A stretch of 64,000 nucleotides of DNA from Melanopsichium pennsylvanicum (Eukaryota; Basidiomycota; Ustilaginomycetes; Ustilaginales), in contig OAPG01000003.1 of NCBI GenBank assembly GCA_900208305.1, positions 620,001 through 684,000 on the forward strand, given 5' to 3'. Both the position numbers and the translations under genes were made by a program. Every line of letters starts with the position of its first letter. Position 1 is the stretch's first letter. This document shows positions 29,946-39,530 of this stretch, in pieces. Under the pieces are notes generated by a model. That model did no database searches, was not told the origin of the DNA, and saw nothing but the letters and a program-made list of their open reading frames with translations.

Positions 29946-31130
29946 TTAAAGCTCTTCCTTGCGCTTGTTGGCATCCTTCTTCTGTTTTTCAGCCTGAGCG
30001 GCGATGCGCTCGTTTACGAAAGCGAGCAAAACATTCTTCTTCTTGGTCAATTCGTCCACCTTCTTGCCGGCCAGCTGGCTAGTGCCCTCGGCGTGCTTCT
30101 TGAGGATGGTGGTCAAGCGTTTAATCTCCTTCTCAATGTAACCGGCGTTCTCCTTTGCCTTGTCGAGAACGCGCATGTAGTAGTCGGCCACCTCGTTCTT
30201 CTTCTTGTCGCTCTTGGGAGAAGTCTTCATGGTCTTGACGTACTCGAGAAATTCGTTGTAGATCGAGTTCCTCTTGTCGGCGGAGGAAGTGTACCAGGTG
30301 GCAGCGAAGCCGTCGAGGGTGGGCATGCGACCAGCAAGCTCAGAGAGGACGCCACCTTTCTGGCGCCAAGTCTGGCACTTTTCATTGAGGAATTTGATAA
30401 AGTCCTCCTCACCTCGGCCGCCGTTGTAGGGCTGAGGATTGCTCTTGTCGCCCTTGGGGAAGAACATGAGGGTTGGGTACGATGAAACGCCATAACGGGC
30501 AGCAATGGGCTTGTTGGACTCATTGTCGGCGTCCATCTGGGCGACGACACAGTCGTCATCACCGGAGAAGTCTTTGGCAACCTGTTGGTAGGTGGGATTG
30601 AGGTTCTTGCAGTGACCGCACCAGGGAGCATAAAACTCGACAAGCACATCTTTGTCCTCGTCGAGAACGATTTGATCAAAGTTGCGGTTGGTGAGCTGCT
30701 CAGCGGCGGGAGGGGGAGGAGGCTTGATAGTGCTCTTCTTTCCGCTCTTTTCGGTAACGAGCTTGGCGATGCTGTCGAGGTCGCGACCAGAGTTGAACTC
30801 TTCAGGCTCGGTCGAACCAGCAGGGTACCATTTGAGGGTGGGGAATCCACGAACGCCGGCCTTCTGACCAAGGTCCTTGTTCTTGTCGGCGTCAACCTTG
30901 GCGATCAAGACGTTGTCCTTTTGCTGAGCAAAAGCATCAGCAACCTTTTCGTAGACAGGTGCAAGACTTTTGCAGTGTCCACACCATGGTGCATAATACT
31001 TGACGAGAACGGCTTGTGACTTGCCAATGTGCTTTTCGAAGTCTTTGGTGGCGGTGAGATCGAGAACGTTGCCAGCAAGCACGGTGGCGGCCAGCACCAG
31101 CAATCCAAATGCGAGGGAAAGAAGCCTCAT
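29946..31130 (-). CDS. Protein disulfide isomerase, two thioredoxin domains plus ERp29 domain
   Basis: This 394-residue ER enzyme forms and rearranges disulfides. A signal peptide (about 1-19, ending TVLA) precedes two thioredoxin domains, each with the active-site WCGHC (C50/C53 and C171/C174). A Pro-rich linker (about 136-142) separates them. The C-terminal helical ERp29-like D domain (about 280-380) follows. This layout matches the Aspergillus TigA / PDI-D type. The C-terminus is KEEL rather than HDEL or KDEL, a possible weak retrieval signal. It is divergent from the MoaE-type gene. Erv2-like oxidase at 14490-15380 could supply oxidising equivalents, which is inference. Confidence 0.94.
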   Translation of the reverse strand: MRLLSLAFGLLVLAATVLAGNVLDLTATKDFEKHIGKSQAVLVKYYAPWCGHCKSLAPVYEKVADAFAQQKDNVLIAKVDADKNKDLGQKAGVRGFPTLKWYPAGSTEPEEFNSGRDLDSIAKLVTEKSGKKSTIKPPPPPAAEQLTNRNFDQIVLDEDKDVLVEFYAPWCGHCKNLNPTYQQVAKDFSGDDDCVVAQMDADNESNKPIAARYGVSSYPTLMFFPKGDKSNPQPYNGGRGEEDFIKFLNEKCQTWRQKGGVLSELAGRMPTLDGFAATWYTSSADKRNSIYNEFLEYVKTMKTSPKSDKKKNEVADYYMRVLDKAKENAGYIEKEIKRLTTILKKHAEGTSQLAGKKVDELTKKKNVLLAFVNERIAAQAEKQKKDANKRKEEL

Positions 31131-31983
31131 CTTGTTGTGATGCTTCTAGTGTATCGAATCGCTAATGAAGTAGCATACGAAGGTTGATGAGGGAAAGAAG
31201 GTAAGCACAGTAGCTTCCTCTCGGCAACCAAGTAACCTGAAGGTTTCAAATCGAGGTTGAGCGTCGCGTTGCCGAGGACCGTGCTTGGCTGGGCTCAATT
31301 TTCTGATCGGACAATTCTAGCCATGCATCTCGAGATCCAAATCCCGATTGTTTGAGTCACCGATCTGAAGTAGCACTTTACGGTCGCCTCTGGCAAGAAT
31401 TTAGGGCTGTTAGCTTTAGGGTCTAACACAATTGAAATTCGCCCATCACTGTCGTTCAGACTCTTGACCACTTGTTCATGATCTTCTTGTCAACCCTCTT
31501 ATCACTTTGAAGACATTCACGTTGTCTGCATCTCAAGAGGATGTGTTCCCCACGAATAGCATGATTGGCGTTGTCACGTCGTGAGATTACTGAGATCAAT
31601 GTTTGTATATGTCCATGTCCTCGGTAGCAAGCGTCCGATGCACAAAGCTGCCTGACATGCTGGAACGTGGCTGCCTTGGGCGACCAGTCATGTTTAGCTC
31701 TAGCATGAGGTTTGTATTTTTCTGGATAAAGCATGATCACTTTTGAGTTCAGACCTGGTGATGGAGTTTGCCATTGTTTCAAGATATTGTCAATTCGAGC
31801 TTGCGTGGAATTGGGCAGGTCGCATAAAGCAAAGGCCAATGTGAATGAATCGAGAAGAAGAGTGTCGAAATTGAGCGACAATTGATTGCTGGTGGACTGC
31901 GATTTCTCAAGTCTTTTTGGAACAGCATTTTGATCGAGTAAAATTAATCTGTTCAACACTCTTCAACTCGTATCATCAACACT
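31131..31983. promoter_or_regulatory. Divergent intergenic region, PDI / molybdopterin synthase
   Basis: These 853 nt should hold the PDI and MoaE-type promoters. A minus-strand open frame (31456-31959, up to 167 codons) begins at GTG, with its first in-frame ATG only at 31734. Its composition is protein-like but no family is recognised, so it is not called. I saw no clear unfolded-protein-response element. Confidence 0.45.
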
Positions 31984-32688
31984 ATGATCGAGCAAGCACA
32001 AGCGTCAAGCTCACTCGCACAAGCAGCATTAGAATATCCCTCCACCTCGGTCTCCGGGAGGATCGAGACCAAGCATGGAGATGCAGCGCTGATAAAGTAC
32101 GCCGAACTGGACGAGAGAGAAGCGATCCGATTCGTTTCTGACAATGGTTCCGGTGCCACAGTCTTGTTCAGTGGCACTACCAGGGACTCGTTCAAGGGCA
32201 AAAAAGTGACCAAGCTAGAGTACGAAGCATACACGTCGCTTGCCCTTTCCACGCTGCAACAGCTCCTTGCCAAATCACACACCTCCGCGCCCTTCACTGA
32301 CACTCCTGTCGCACGCTCTGCCAATGCTGCTCCATTTTCGCAAGTCTCAAGTTCGCAAGGCAATCAAGATAGGGTGACGAGATGCTATGTAGCCCATAGG
32401 CTCGGCGAAGTTAAAGTAGGAGAATGTAGCATTCTAATTGCGGTCAGCTCGCCTCATCGGAAAGAAGCTTTTGTTGTAGCAGAGTGGCTATTGGAGGAGG
32501 TCAAGAAGAATGTTGCGATCTGGAAGCGAGAGTTTTACGCAACTGGAGAAAGTTTGACGGCTTTGGATGGGCAAAGCACTCCGGTTGACTCGCAGCACCA
32601 AGCTGCAGCTGAAAGTGGAGCAAGACTGGCAGAAGTTGATGGAGGGGACGCGACTTGGAGCTGGAAGGCAAACTTTACATCGACATGA
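31984..32688 (+). CDS. Molybdopterin synthase catalytic (large) subunit, MoaE/MOCS2B-type
   Basis: This 234-residue protein matches MoaE, which inserts sulfur from the thiocarboxylated small subunit into precursor Z to form molybdopterin. Landmarks are GATVLFSGTTRDSF near the start, the LEYEAY motif, RCYVAHRLGEVKVGE, and SSPHRKEAF followed by VKKNVAIWKREFY. The Lys and Arg residues of the last two blocks form the substrate site in characterised MoaE proteins. A Ser- and Ala-rich insertion of about 35 residues (around 101-131) interrupts the region between LEYEAY and RCYVAH. The C-terminus is extended to SWKANF. No other molybdenum cofactor gene is nearby. Cytosolic. Confidence 0.92.
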   Translation: MIEQAQASSSLAQAALEYPSTSVSGRIETKHGDAALIKYAELDEREAIRFVSDNGSGATVLFSGTTRDSFKGKKVTKLEYEAYTSLALSTLQQLLAKSHTSAPFTDTPVARSANAAPFSQVSSSQGNQDRVTRCYVAHRLGEVKVGECSILIAVSSPHRKEAFVVAEWLLEEVKKNVAIWKREFYATGESLTALDGQSTPVDSQHQAAAESGARLAEVDGGDATWSWKANFTST

Positions 32689-33671
32689 TACGAAGAGAAG
32701 AATAGCAAGTGAAGCTAGGAAAGGTGGATGGTATGTGCAGCTTGTGCTATTTGAATGTGGTATGTGCGACTCAACGAACGAGAAAAGTTTTGTATGGAAG
32801 CTGCTTTTCTGCTGTTTCGGCGCATATCACCTGCATCTTCTTGGACGCATGCAGGTTTAGACTTGAGATCACTTTGAGCTCGGATGTACGAGCAAACTCG
32901 ATAGCAAGGCTAGCAACAAAAAGCTGAGGTCGCTTCAAAATTGTCCAACGAAGACTTGGAGGCGTTATTTACAAGACATTTGTTGTAAACGTGTGGCACA
33001 GTCGACGTTGCATCCACGCAGCAAGTGCCATTTTCCCAGCGTCACGCACTCGAAACGAACAACGTTGGCAGTATCCATAGTACGCGCACCGACAATCAAA
33101 AGGTGGCCAGCTCTGCTGCTCAGCTTCTGAGATTCGACGTATGAGATGAGCGGATGAAGTTGCACGACTCTTTTGACTTTAGTGGAATTCGTCCAATTCG
33201 GTCGCATTTCCGCGTCAGAGAAGCAGCGCCTTTTGCCCATCTGCGTTGGAAATTGAGCGTTTTCACATTCATTTTTTAATTTATCTTCGTCTTTATGTTC
33301 CAAAGCAACGCAATGCAGTATTCCCCGCTCTCGTTCACGTGAAAAGTCTCGATTGATTGTGTGTTTAGAGTGGGTGATGGGATAGGATGGTCTGTGTGTA
33401 TGTGTGTGTGGAGTTGCATGTCTTGTATTGAGTCTTTTGTCCCCATCCCCGCAGACCAAGATCAGTGCAGATTGGTTGAACAGGGCACAGCACATTTGAC
33501 TTAGAGATGTGGCTCACACTTTTCCTCGGCCAGGTCGCCACTCATGTGTGAAACATGTATTGACCTTGTGTGTCCAGTTCAGTGTGCTTGACAAGCTTGT
33601 GTATCAAAAAGGTGCGCTCTCGATTGCCTTCCCGACTCTATCACCATTAACAGCTTAGAAAAGGTATCAGA
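32689..33671. other. Intergenic region upstream of the START gene
   Basis: These 983 nt hold short GT-rich stretches (about 33395-33411). A 176-codon minus-strand ATG frame (32965-33495) has no recognisable similarity. They probably contain the START gene promoter. Confidence 0.45.
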
Positions 33672-34688
33672 ATGACTCTCGATATCCCTTCGCCCCAACG
33701 TCAGGACTCCTACCTCGCCATTCCCGCCGAGTACGCTGCTGCGCTCGAAAAAGCCCGCGCTGCCTTCAACGAGCACAATGACCCTGCAAAGGAGTCCGAG
33801 TGGGAGGATGCAGGAGAGCGCGAAGATGTCAAGTTGTACAAGAAAAACAATCCCGAAAATGCCTACGATGTACCCATCGTCAAGGGTGTCACCGTCGTAG
33901 AGAACGCCACTCCCTCGCAGGTACTTGCTGTCATCCAGCAACCTGGAATGCGCAAAAAGTGGGACCCACGATTCGATCAAGCTGCCCAACTCGAAAGGTA
34001 TGGCGCTCAAAAATTTTTGTTCTACACCTACCTCAAATCACCCAGCTACTTTGTTTGGGCTCGCGACATTGTCGGTATCCAAGAAAACACTATCAGCAAT
34101 GGCGGGGACAGGATTTGTGTCATTCAGACGTCTGTCAATGCGGATCAGTTTGTTGATGACGCAGGAAGTTACTCCAAGTCTCGAACTCGTGCCACACTCG
34201 AGGTTTCTGCCTGGGACTTGGTCAAACAAGGCAACCATACCAAGCTCGAGTATGTTGTCAAGATCCACTTGAACGGTTCCTTGCCCACCAGCGTTGTCTC
34301 CATGGTCGCTACCGAAACTCCTATGTGCGTCGGTCGCGTTCGCGATGTTTACTACTCCACCGGCCACCTCCCCTACGACGCTGCTCAGGAGGAGGGTTCC
34401 AATAGCGCCACCAAGAGCATTCTCATCTATTCAGAGTACGAGGATGGTGATGGAACCGAAGCTACTTCTGGGGAGAAGAGATGGTCCATTTGGTATCACG
34501 CTACTGGTGCAGAGACGATCAAGATCAAGTATGACGATCAGAGATTGTACCCCAATCTGAATGTCGCAGTAGAAGGAGACGCTCAGGACCATGTCACCGC
34601 TATTGTGGATGCGGAGGCTGCTGTGGTGAATGTAGAGGTTAAAGAAGGTGCTGCAGGCAAGGGATTCTCCCTTGTTTTCACTCCCTAA
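33672..34688 (+). CDS. START-domain lipid-binding protein
   Basis: This 338-residue protein carries a START (StAR-related lipid transfer) domain over about residues 45-290. Visible parts are EDVKLYKKN, the strand with VPIVKGVTVVENATPSQVLAVIQ, RKKWDPRFDQA (the typical kWD block), then SYFVWARDIVGIQ and VSMVATETPMCVGRVRDVY near the end of the fold. START domains bind sterols or other lipids in a deep pocket. The ligand cannot be predicted here. There is no signal peptide and no membrane helix, so a soluble cytosolic carrier is inferred. The ATG at 33672 is clean and the gene has no intron. Confidence 0.84.
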   Translation: MTLDIPSPQRQDSYLAIPAEYAAALEKARAAFNEHNDPAKESEWEDAGEREDVKLYKKNNPENAYDVPIVKGVTVVENATPSQVLAVIQQPGMRKKWDPRFDQAAQLERYGAQKFLFYTYLKSPSYFVWARDIVGIQENTISNGGDRICVIQTSVNADQFVDDAGSYSKSRTRATLEVSAWDLVKQGNHTKLEYVVKIHLNGSLPTSVVSMVATETPMCVGRVRDVYYSTGHLPYDAAQEEGSNSATKSILIYSEYEDGDGTEATSGEKRWSIWYHATGAETIKIKYDDQRLYPNLNVAVEGDAQDHVTAIVDAEAAVVNVEVKEGAAGKGFSLVFTP

Positions 34689-34917
34689 GCTTCAAAATCT
34701 CAAGGTTGGGGTAGCGCTATACACAAATTTGCTCCCTTTTTTCTAGTCTTAAATTGGTACTTGTCATCGGAACATTGTTGATGTCTCATGCCTCATACAT
34801 TCAAACTGTCTCTTGATGGCACGATTGTCAGTTGTGCGACAGGTTCACTTGAAAGTTCAATGTGAATGTTTGGGGATTTGGCGCCTTCTAGTGTACATGT
34901 TTGTTTGATGTCTTTCC

Positions 34918-36147
34918 TTACACCTCTTTATGATCTAGCGGCCTTTCATTGTCCATACCCAAACTTGCCCTCTTGGCCTCTCTTTCGAACCACCAACTCC
35001 TACCGGATTCGAAGATACTCCAGCCGATAGCACTAGATGCTGCCTTTCGTGCACAACGTAATCCCAATCCGTCCAGCAACGCTCTAGGCCCACTGATTTC
35101 CCATAGATGCTTGGTCATTCCCCACACCGATGGCTTCCTCCATGCATTTCCGTTTGCCCTATCTACACGTATCTTTCCGATCGTAGTAACAAGCGGATCG
35201 TGTTTGATTGCGATATCATGCAAAATTTCGGGAGGAGTGGTCTGCATTCTCGTCTTGATAATGTCGAAAGGATGAGTGATGACAGTTGCCATTGTACCTG
35301 CTAACAACCCACTTGCACTCACCACCATCCAGTTGCCTGTACCTAGATCTTGACTTAATGTGCTCAGATATGTCTTGCTCGCCTCGTAAAGTGCCAAGTA
35401 CAATCCGGCGTAGGGTGCATCTCGCAATGCTGTGGCGGTGAAACCTTGAAAGAAACCTCTGAATCCACTTTGAGCCTTGATCTCCCTCATGGATGATAAC
35501 AACGTTCTCTCGGTCATGGCGCTAAAGTTGCTGCTTTCAAATCGTGCTTTGACCACGGTAACGGGCGACAAGATGAAGCCAACAGAAACCCTTGCCACGG
35601 CTCCAGTGACAAGATTGCCTGTGGTACTGAGCTTAGCCAAAGTGGAAGAGCCGGAGGATGAATCTACAGAAGTGGTGGTGACCGAGATGAATGGGATCTG
35701 TTGATGCGATGCAACCTGACGCAGGTGCGAGACCGAATAAAAGTACAATGCCACTCCAGGAACATTGCGGATCACTGTGGGGGTGGTGCCTCTCCACAGA
35801 CCGACATAACCTTGCGTGTTAATAATGTTTCGTGTGATCGCAATCAGCTTTTGTGTTCGCGATTGGTATTTGGTTGCAATATTGGGTATGGAGGATGGAT
35901 TCGAGCAAATAGAGGAAGAGTGGTGGTCCAATTGTTGGAGCCGTGTCTTGAGAAGGTCAAATGGTTGGAGCAACACACATGATGCAAACCCGGAAAGGGC
36001 TCCGAATGCCAGTGTCGCATAGGGTGGAATGGACGCAGCTTTGGCTCTCGATGATGTTGTTGCAGGTGTTTTGCTAGTGGAAGGTATAGATGGCGCACCA
36101 TTCCTTGCAGCCGCACGAACCTGGTCGCCGGTTATTGGCCAAGCCAT
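34918..36147 (-). CDS. HEM25: Mitochondrial glycine carrier, SLC25A38/Hem25-like
   Basis: This 409-residue mitochondrial carrier has three repeats, each with the Px(D/E)xx(K/R) signature or a variant: QPFDLLKTRLQQ, LSPVTVVKARFE and THPFDIIKTRMQT. The GTTPTVIRNVPGVALYFYSV block after repeat 1 is typical of SLC25A38/Hem25, which imports glycine for the first step of haem synthesis. The second-repeat signature has Val-Thr where others have an acid, as is common in this subfamily. The N-terminus is extended by about 40 residues and a C-terminal extension follows the last helix. The product should lie in the mitochondrial inner membrane. The ATG at 36147 is clean. Confidence 0.88.
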   Translation of the reverse strand: MAWPITGDQVRAAARNGAPSIPSTSKTPATTSSRAKAASIPPYATLAFGALSGFASCVLLQPFDLLKTRLQQLDHHSSSICSNPSSIPNIATKYQSRTQKLIAITRNIINTQGYVGLWRGTTPTVIRNVPGVALYFYSVSHLRQVASHQQIPFISVTTTSVDSSSGSSTLAKLSTTGNLVTGAVARVSVGFILSPVTVVKARFESSNFSAMTERTLLSSMREIKAQSGFRGFFQGFTATALRDAPYAGLYLALYEASKTYLSTLSQDLGTGNWMVVSASGLLAGTMATVITHPFDIIKTRMQTTPPEILHDIAIKHDPLVTTIGKIRVDRANGNAWRKPSVWGMTKHLWEISGPRALLDGLGLRCARKAASSAIGWSIFESGRSWWFEREAKRASLGMDNERPLDHKEV

Positions 36148-36786
36148 GGTGTTGTACTGCTCTCACCACGTGGTACATAAGCTTGGGTAGTAGGGATTTG
36201 CAAGCATTCAAGTACGCAGCATGGTCGGTCTCAGATGGATAAATGAGATGAAAATACAAGGCAGATATGATGGTGTAGGATAAGGAATGTACTGTTGTTG
36301 CTGTCTTGAGTGGAGGAACAGGTAACTTGAGATAATTCAGGTAAGCTTCCGTGTTTTTCAATTTCAGCGTCCTTTGGCAGCGTTATTTGGTGATCGTCAT
36401 CTGCATCCGCATTTCTTTAGACACCATAACCATGCTCTCTCGCTGCCAAGACGCTGCTGTAAAGTAAATTACTGTGTAATGAAACTATAAAGTAATCTTT
36501 ACTGGATCATGAAATCATTGCTCTCCTACTGCTGGCCTTTCACTTCTCAAATCTCTATTCCGGACTGTTTCATTCCATTCAAGTGTTTTTCCGGCTGTTC
36601 GCTGTGCAATTCAAATTCAACCAGCCTCTTTCAGCCTTGCTCTCTTCTCGTCGCTCATATCAGAACTGATGTATTGTCGTCACACACAAATACTGGTCCG
36701 CATTTCTTCTTCAATTTTAAAAGTGCAATGAATGTCCGTATTTAAAATCTAAAAGTAACAGCATAAAGTTTGGGGGCATGGTACAA
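36148..36786. other. Intergenic region, HEM25 / NIPA
   Basis: These 639 nt lie between two minus-strand genes. Around 36461 a cluster of TGTAAAGTA/TTACTGTG near-matches to the recurrent TACAGTA motif is seen. No gene is supported. Confidence 0.45.
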
Positions 36787-38766
36787 TCATCTATAACCTA
36801 ACCTCGGACTGAGCAACTCCTCCGCCTCGTCATCATCACTACTACCCTTTGACGTACCCTTTGAAGCACTTTTAGGCTTGTTCTTGGGATAACGCTTCGC
36901 TTTGCTCCTACCACTGTTATCCTTGCCATCTGCATCAGTCGGACTCGCGACTGCGCGAATACTGCACTGATCCTCCTCGGTCTCTGGACTGCTCTCTGGT
37001 GAAGAAGTGTAGGACGTATCCGGTTCTTGCCACATGTTGCGGGTTAACGGCGCGCCATCGCTTCTTGGCATTGTGTGAGAAAGTGGAGAGTGAGCACGAG
37101 GGGCATATGGGTCAGTATACATGGCTACGCGCGGCAGAGGGTTGATGCTGGAAGTGCCGCTGCCGTTGGACGCTTCTTTGACAGAGTGAAGAATGCCGTG
37201 ATTGGAAGTGTCGAGAGCGCCAAATTGCGTGATGGTTGGCTGTCCTGGTGCTGCGCTAGCATGGTGGCCGTGTGGGGAATCAGCGCCGGGTTCGAAGGAG
37301 ATGGTCGTTTCTCGGCGGCTGGGCGTGCCGGGCGTGGTTAGACTGTTGGAAACATCTCTGTGCATTGAGCGTGGGGAGAGAGGTGTGTCTTGAAGCTGGT
37401 ATCGCTCGATGTGGCCTGCACCATGGGTGGTGAGGGGAAGATTGTTTCGGCTGCGCAGAGTGTATTCGTCCGCAGCACTATGTGGTCTCCAAGAGCTGGC
37501 AGAGCTGAGACGACGAGAGCTGCGTGCGCGGATCATGGAGCCCACAATGCCCATTCCTCCTCGAACCGCGTCCAAACCGGGATCTTCGTAGGCTGAAGAT
37601 TCAGCTTTCTCGCCACCGTGCGAAATGACAGAGTGACTGGCTCGGATGAGAAGCGTCGTATTGCGATCCAGACCCGGCTGGTCTGACAGATCTTCTGGGT
37701 CAATCTTGCTCAACTGCAACAGGACTATACCAGCGCAGATGACAAGGAAGCCCATGACCAGCGTGATAATGTCGATGACGGTTGCGTTGAGACCCTGCTG
37801 TAAGATGATGGATGTGAGCAGTGTGGCACCAGTGAAGATGACATAGTATGTCGGCGTCACGGTTGCAGTGTTGAAGAGCTCGAGCGCCTTGTTGAGGTAG
37901 TTGATCTCGACAAGCAAGGTGACGACTACGAATCCAAGCAAAAAGTAGATGAACCAGTGCTTAAACTGATTTTGCCCTCGAATTGAGAGAAGAATGGCGG
38001 AACCAAGACCTGAAGTAACACTGACACTGAGACCACCAATGAGAGAACATACTGTGATGTAGATCATCATGTTCTTCTTGCCGTACTTTGGCGCAAAAAC
38101 AAAGACGAGCACCAAGGATGACACGATACAGACACCTACCCATATTAGGAAGCCAGGTGCAAGGAAGAGCTTCTGGAACTCGGTGATCTTTCCTCCAACG
38201 TGGGAAGTGGGAGCGTTTAGCGCAATAATGACGGATCCGACGATGCAGAGAAAGCATCCTACTTTGCCAAACAAGGTCAACTTTTCCTTGAGGAAGATGG
38301 ACGACAGTACGGCGCAAATGACGACTGACAGAGCGCCTAATGGAGTGACAAGGACGGCATCTGCGAACGCGTAGGCAACAAAATTGAACAATTCGCCCAA
38401 AACCATGATGATCATTCCAGTCCACCACATGGAAGATTTGAGGTAGCTGTGACCTTCGCCGGCAGTAGTTTCGTACTTCTTCTGTGCTGCGAGTAGACCT
38501 TTCTTTTTGAAGACGAAAGATGATCCAATCAGGACACCAGAGCCGACTGCAAGAGCGAGACCGACGTACTTGAAAGCAGGTGGATTGGCCTCGTTGCCGG
38601 ATACAATGGCGCTTTCGGATGTGAGTGCAGCGGATGCTGATGCGATTGCTTTCGAGAGCGACTGAACTGCCGAGGAGGCAGATGCTTTGGCGGCATCGGT
38701 AGCATCGATGGTGGATGATGACGCCGCGGTGGCGGTCTGTGTTATTGTTGCAACAGTCGAAGACAT
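36787..38766 (-). CDS. NIPA-family magnesium transporter
   Basis: This 659-residue protein carries the NIPA domain (Mg2+ transporter, drug/metabolite transporter fold). A Ser/Thr/Ala-rich N-terminus of about 60 residues precedes nine or so membrane helices over about 65-360. Family landmarks are GLALAVGSGVLIGSSFVFKKKGL at the first helix, YLKSSMWWTGM, FNFVAYAFADAVLVTPLGALSVVICAVLSS, and LNKALELFNTATVTPTYYVIFTGATL. The roughly 290-residue C-terminal tail is polar, rich in Ser, Pro, Arg and Glu, and probably disordered and phosphorylated in the cytosol. The ATG at 38766 is clean. A 16-bp tandem repeat lies just upstream and may be in its leader. Confidence 0.92.
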   Translation of the reverse strand: MSSTVATITQTATAASSSTIDATDAAKASASSAVQSLSKAIASASAALTSESAIVSGNEANPPAFKYVGLALAVGSGVLIGSSFVFKKKGLLAAQKKYETTAGEGHSYLKSSMWWTGMIIMVLGELFNFVAYAFADAVLVTPLGALSVVICAVLSSIFLKEKLTLFGKVGCFLCIVGSVIIALNAPTSHVGGKITEFQKLFLAPGFLIWVGVCIVSSLVLVFVFAPKYGKKNMMIYITVCSLIGGLSVSVTSGLGSAILLSIRGQNQFKHWFIYFLLGFVVVTLLVEINYLNKALELFNTATVTPTYYVIFTGATLLTSIILQQGLNATVIDIITLVMGFLVICAGIVLLQLSKIDPEDLSDQPGLDRNTTLLIRASHSVISHGGEKAESSAYEDPGLDAVRGGMGIVGSMIRARSSRRLSSASSWRPHSAADEYTLRSRNNLPLTTHGAGHIERYQLQDTPLSPRSMHRDVSNSLTTPGTPSRRETTISFEPGADSPHGHHASAAPGQPTITQFGALDTSNHGILHSVKEASNGSGTSSINPLPRVAMYTDPYAPRAHSPLSHTMPRSDGAPLTRNMWQEPDTSYTSSPESSPETEEDQCSIRAVASPTDADGKDNSGRSKAKRYPKNKPKSASKGTSKGSSDDDEAEELLSPRLGYR

Positions 38767-38844
38767 TATAGGAAATTGGAGCGCGGGGGCTCTACGCCGG
38801 AGCTGATGAAAGGTGGTTTTGGCAGTGCGACGTGGGAAGGACTG

Positions 38845-38908
38845 TGAGCGAATAAAGGGTTGAGCGAATAAAGGGTTGAGCGAATAAAGGGTTGAGCGAA
38901 TAAAGGGT
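38845..38908. repeat. 16-bp unit repeated four times
   Basis: Four perfect head-to-tail copies of TGAGCGAATAAAGGGT on the plus strand. The array ends 79 nt from the NIPA start codon side, so it probably lies in that gene's leader or core promoter. The unit length is not a multiple of three and the array is non-coding. Confidence 0.95.
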
Positions 38909-39482
38909 CGAGGCTGTGTGGGAGTGAAGGAATGGATGGAAGAAAGAGCAGGATAAATGCAAGGTGTGTGAAGGACAAGCCTCGGCCAGCGAGTCGAGTC
39001 GAGTCGAGTGGAGCAGATGGTGAGGAAGAGGTCGAGCCAAGATGTGAGTACAAAGATGTGGATAGTGATGGGTTAAAAAAATTGCAAACGTGCTTGAGTC
39101 AATGGTATAGGATGGGTGGTGACGTCGCGTGCCAAAATTGATGGGTGAAGCAGCAAAGAGGAGGGTTTAGGGTCAGTAGAACGCCGGATGAAAAAAGCCG
39201 TTTGAAGCGTCAAAAATGAAATGTCGCGCAAGATGGATTGAATCCGAAAGAGCGTTGAAAGGCAATTCGATCGTTTAGGAGTTTGGTGGACGTCACCGCT
39301 GCTGTTGAGCACAAGGGTTACAGACAGTTGGGATGTGAGTTGAGCAAACGAGGGGAAAGATGGTGATGAAGATGGTGTAAGAGCGACGTCGAAGCTGATC
39401 AAGAAACAAAGGCGGCATAAGTTGATAGATATACATAATTTGGTAATTTGGGCAGGAACCAACACTCTCGCCTAACACGGCT

Positions 39483-39530
39483 GCAATCGCAATCGCAATC
39501 GCACTTACACTGTGACTGTGACTGTGACTG
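39483..39530. repeat. Two neighbouring 6-bp tandem arrays
   Basis: Three GCAATC units are followed within about ten bases by three TGTGAC units. Both are non-coding minisatellite-like arrays upstream of NIPA. Confidence 0.8.

Noticed and set aside
31456..31959. Minus-strand frame of up to 167 codons next to the MoaE-type gene
   Set aside because: It starts at GTG, its first ATG leaves only about 90 codons, and no family is recognised. It also lies in a shared promoter region.
32965..33495. 176-codon minus-strand ATG frame
   Set aside because: It includes simple GT-repeat translation (THTHTH) and shows no conserved block.
38845..38908. Tandem repeat as a CRISPR-like array
   Set aside because: The copies are directly adjacent with no spacers, and the DNA is fungal.
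39161..39175. Telomere-like TTTAGGG
   Set aside because: Only one copy is present within unique DNA; no array exists.
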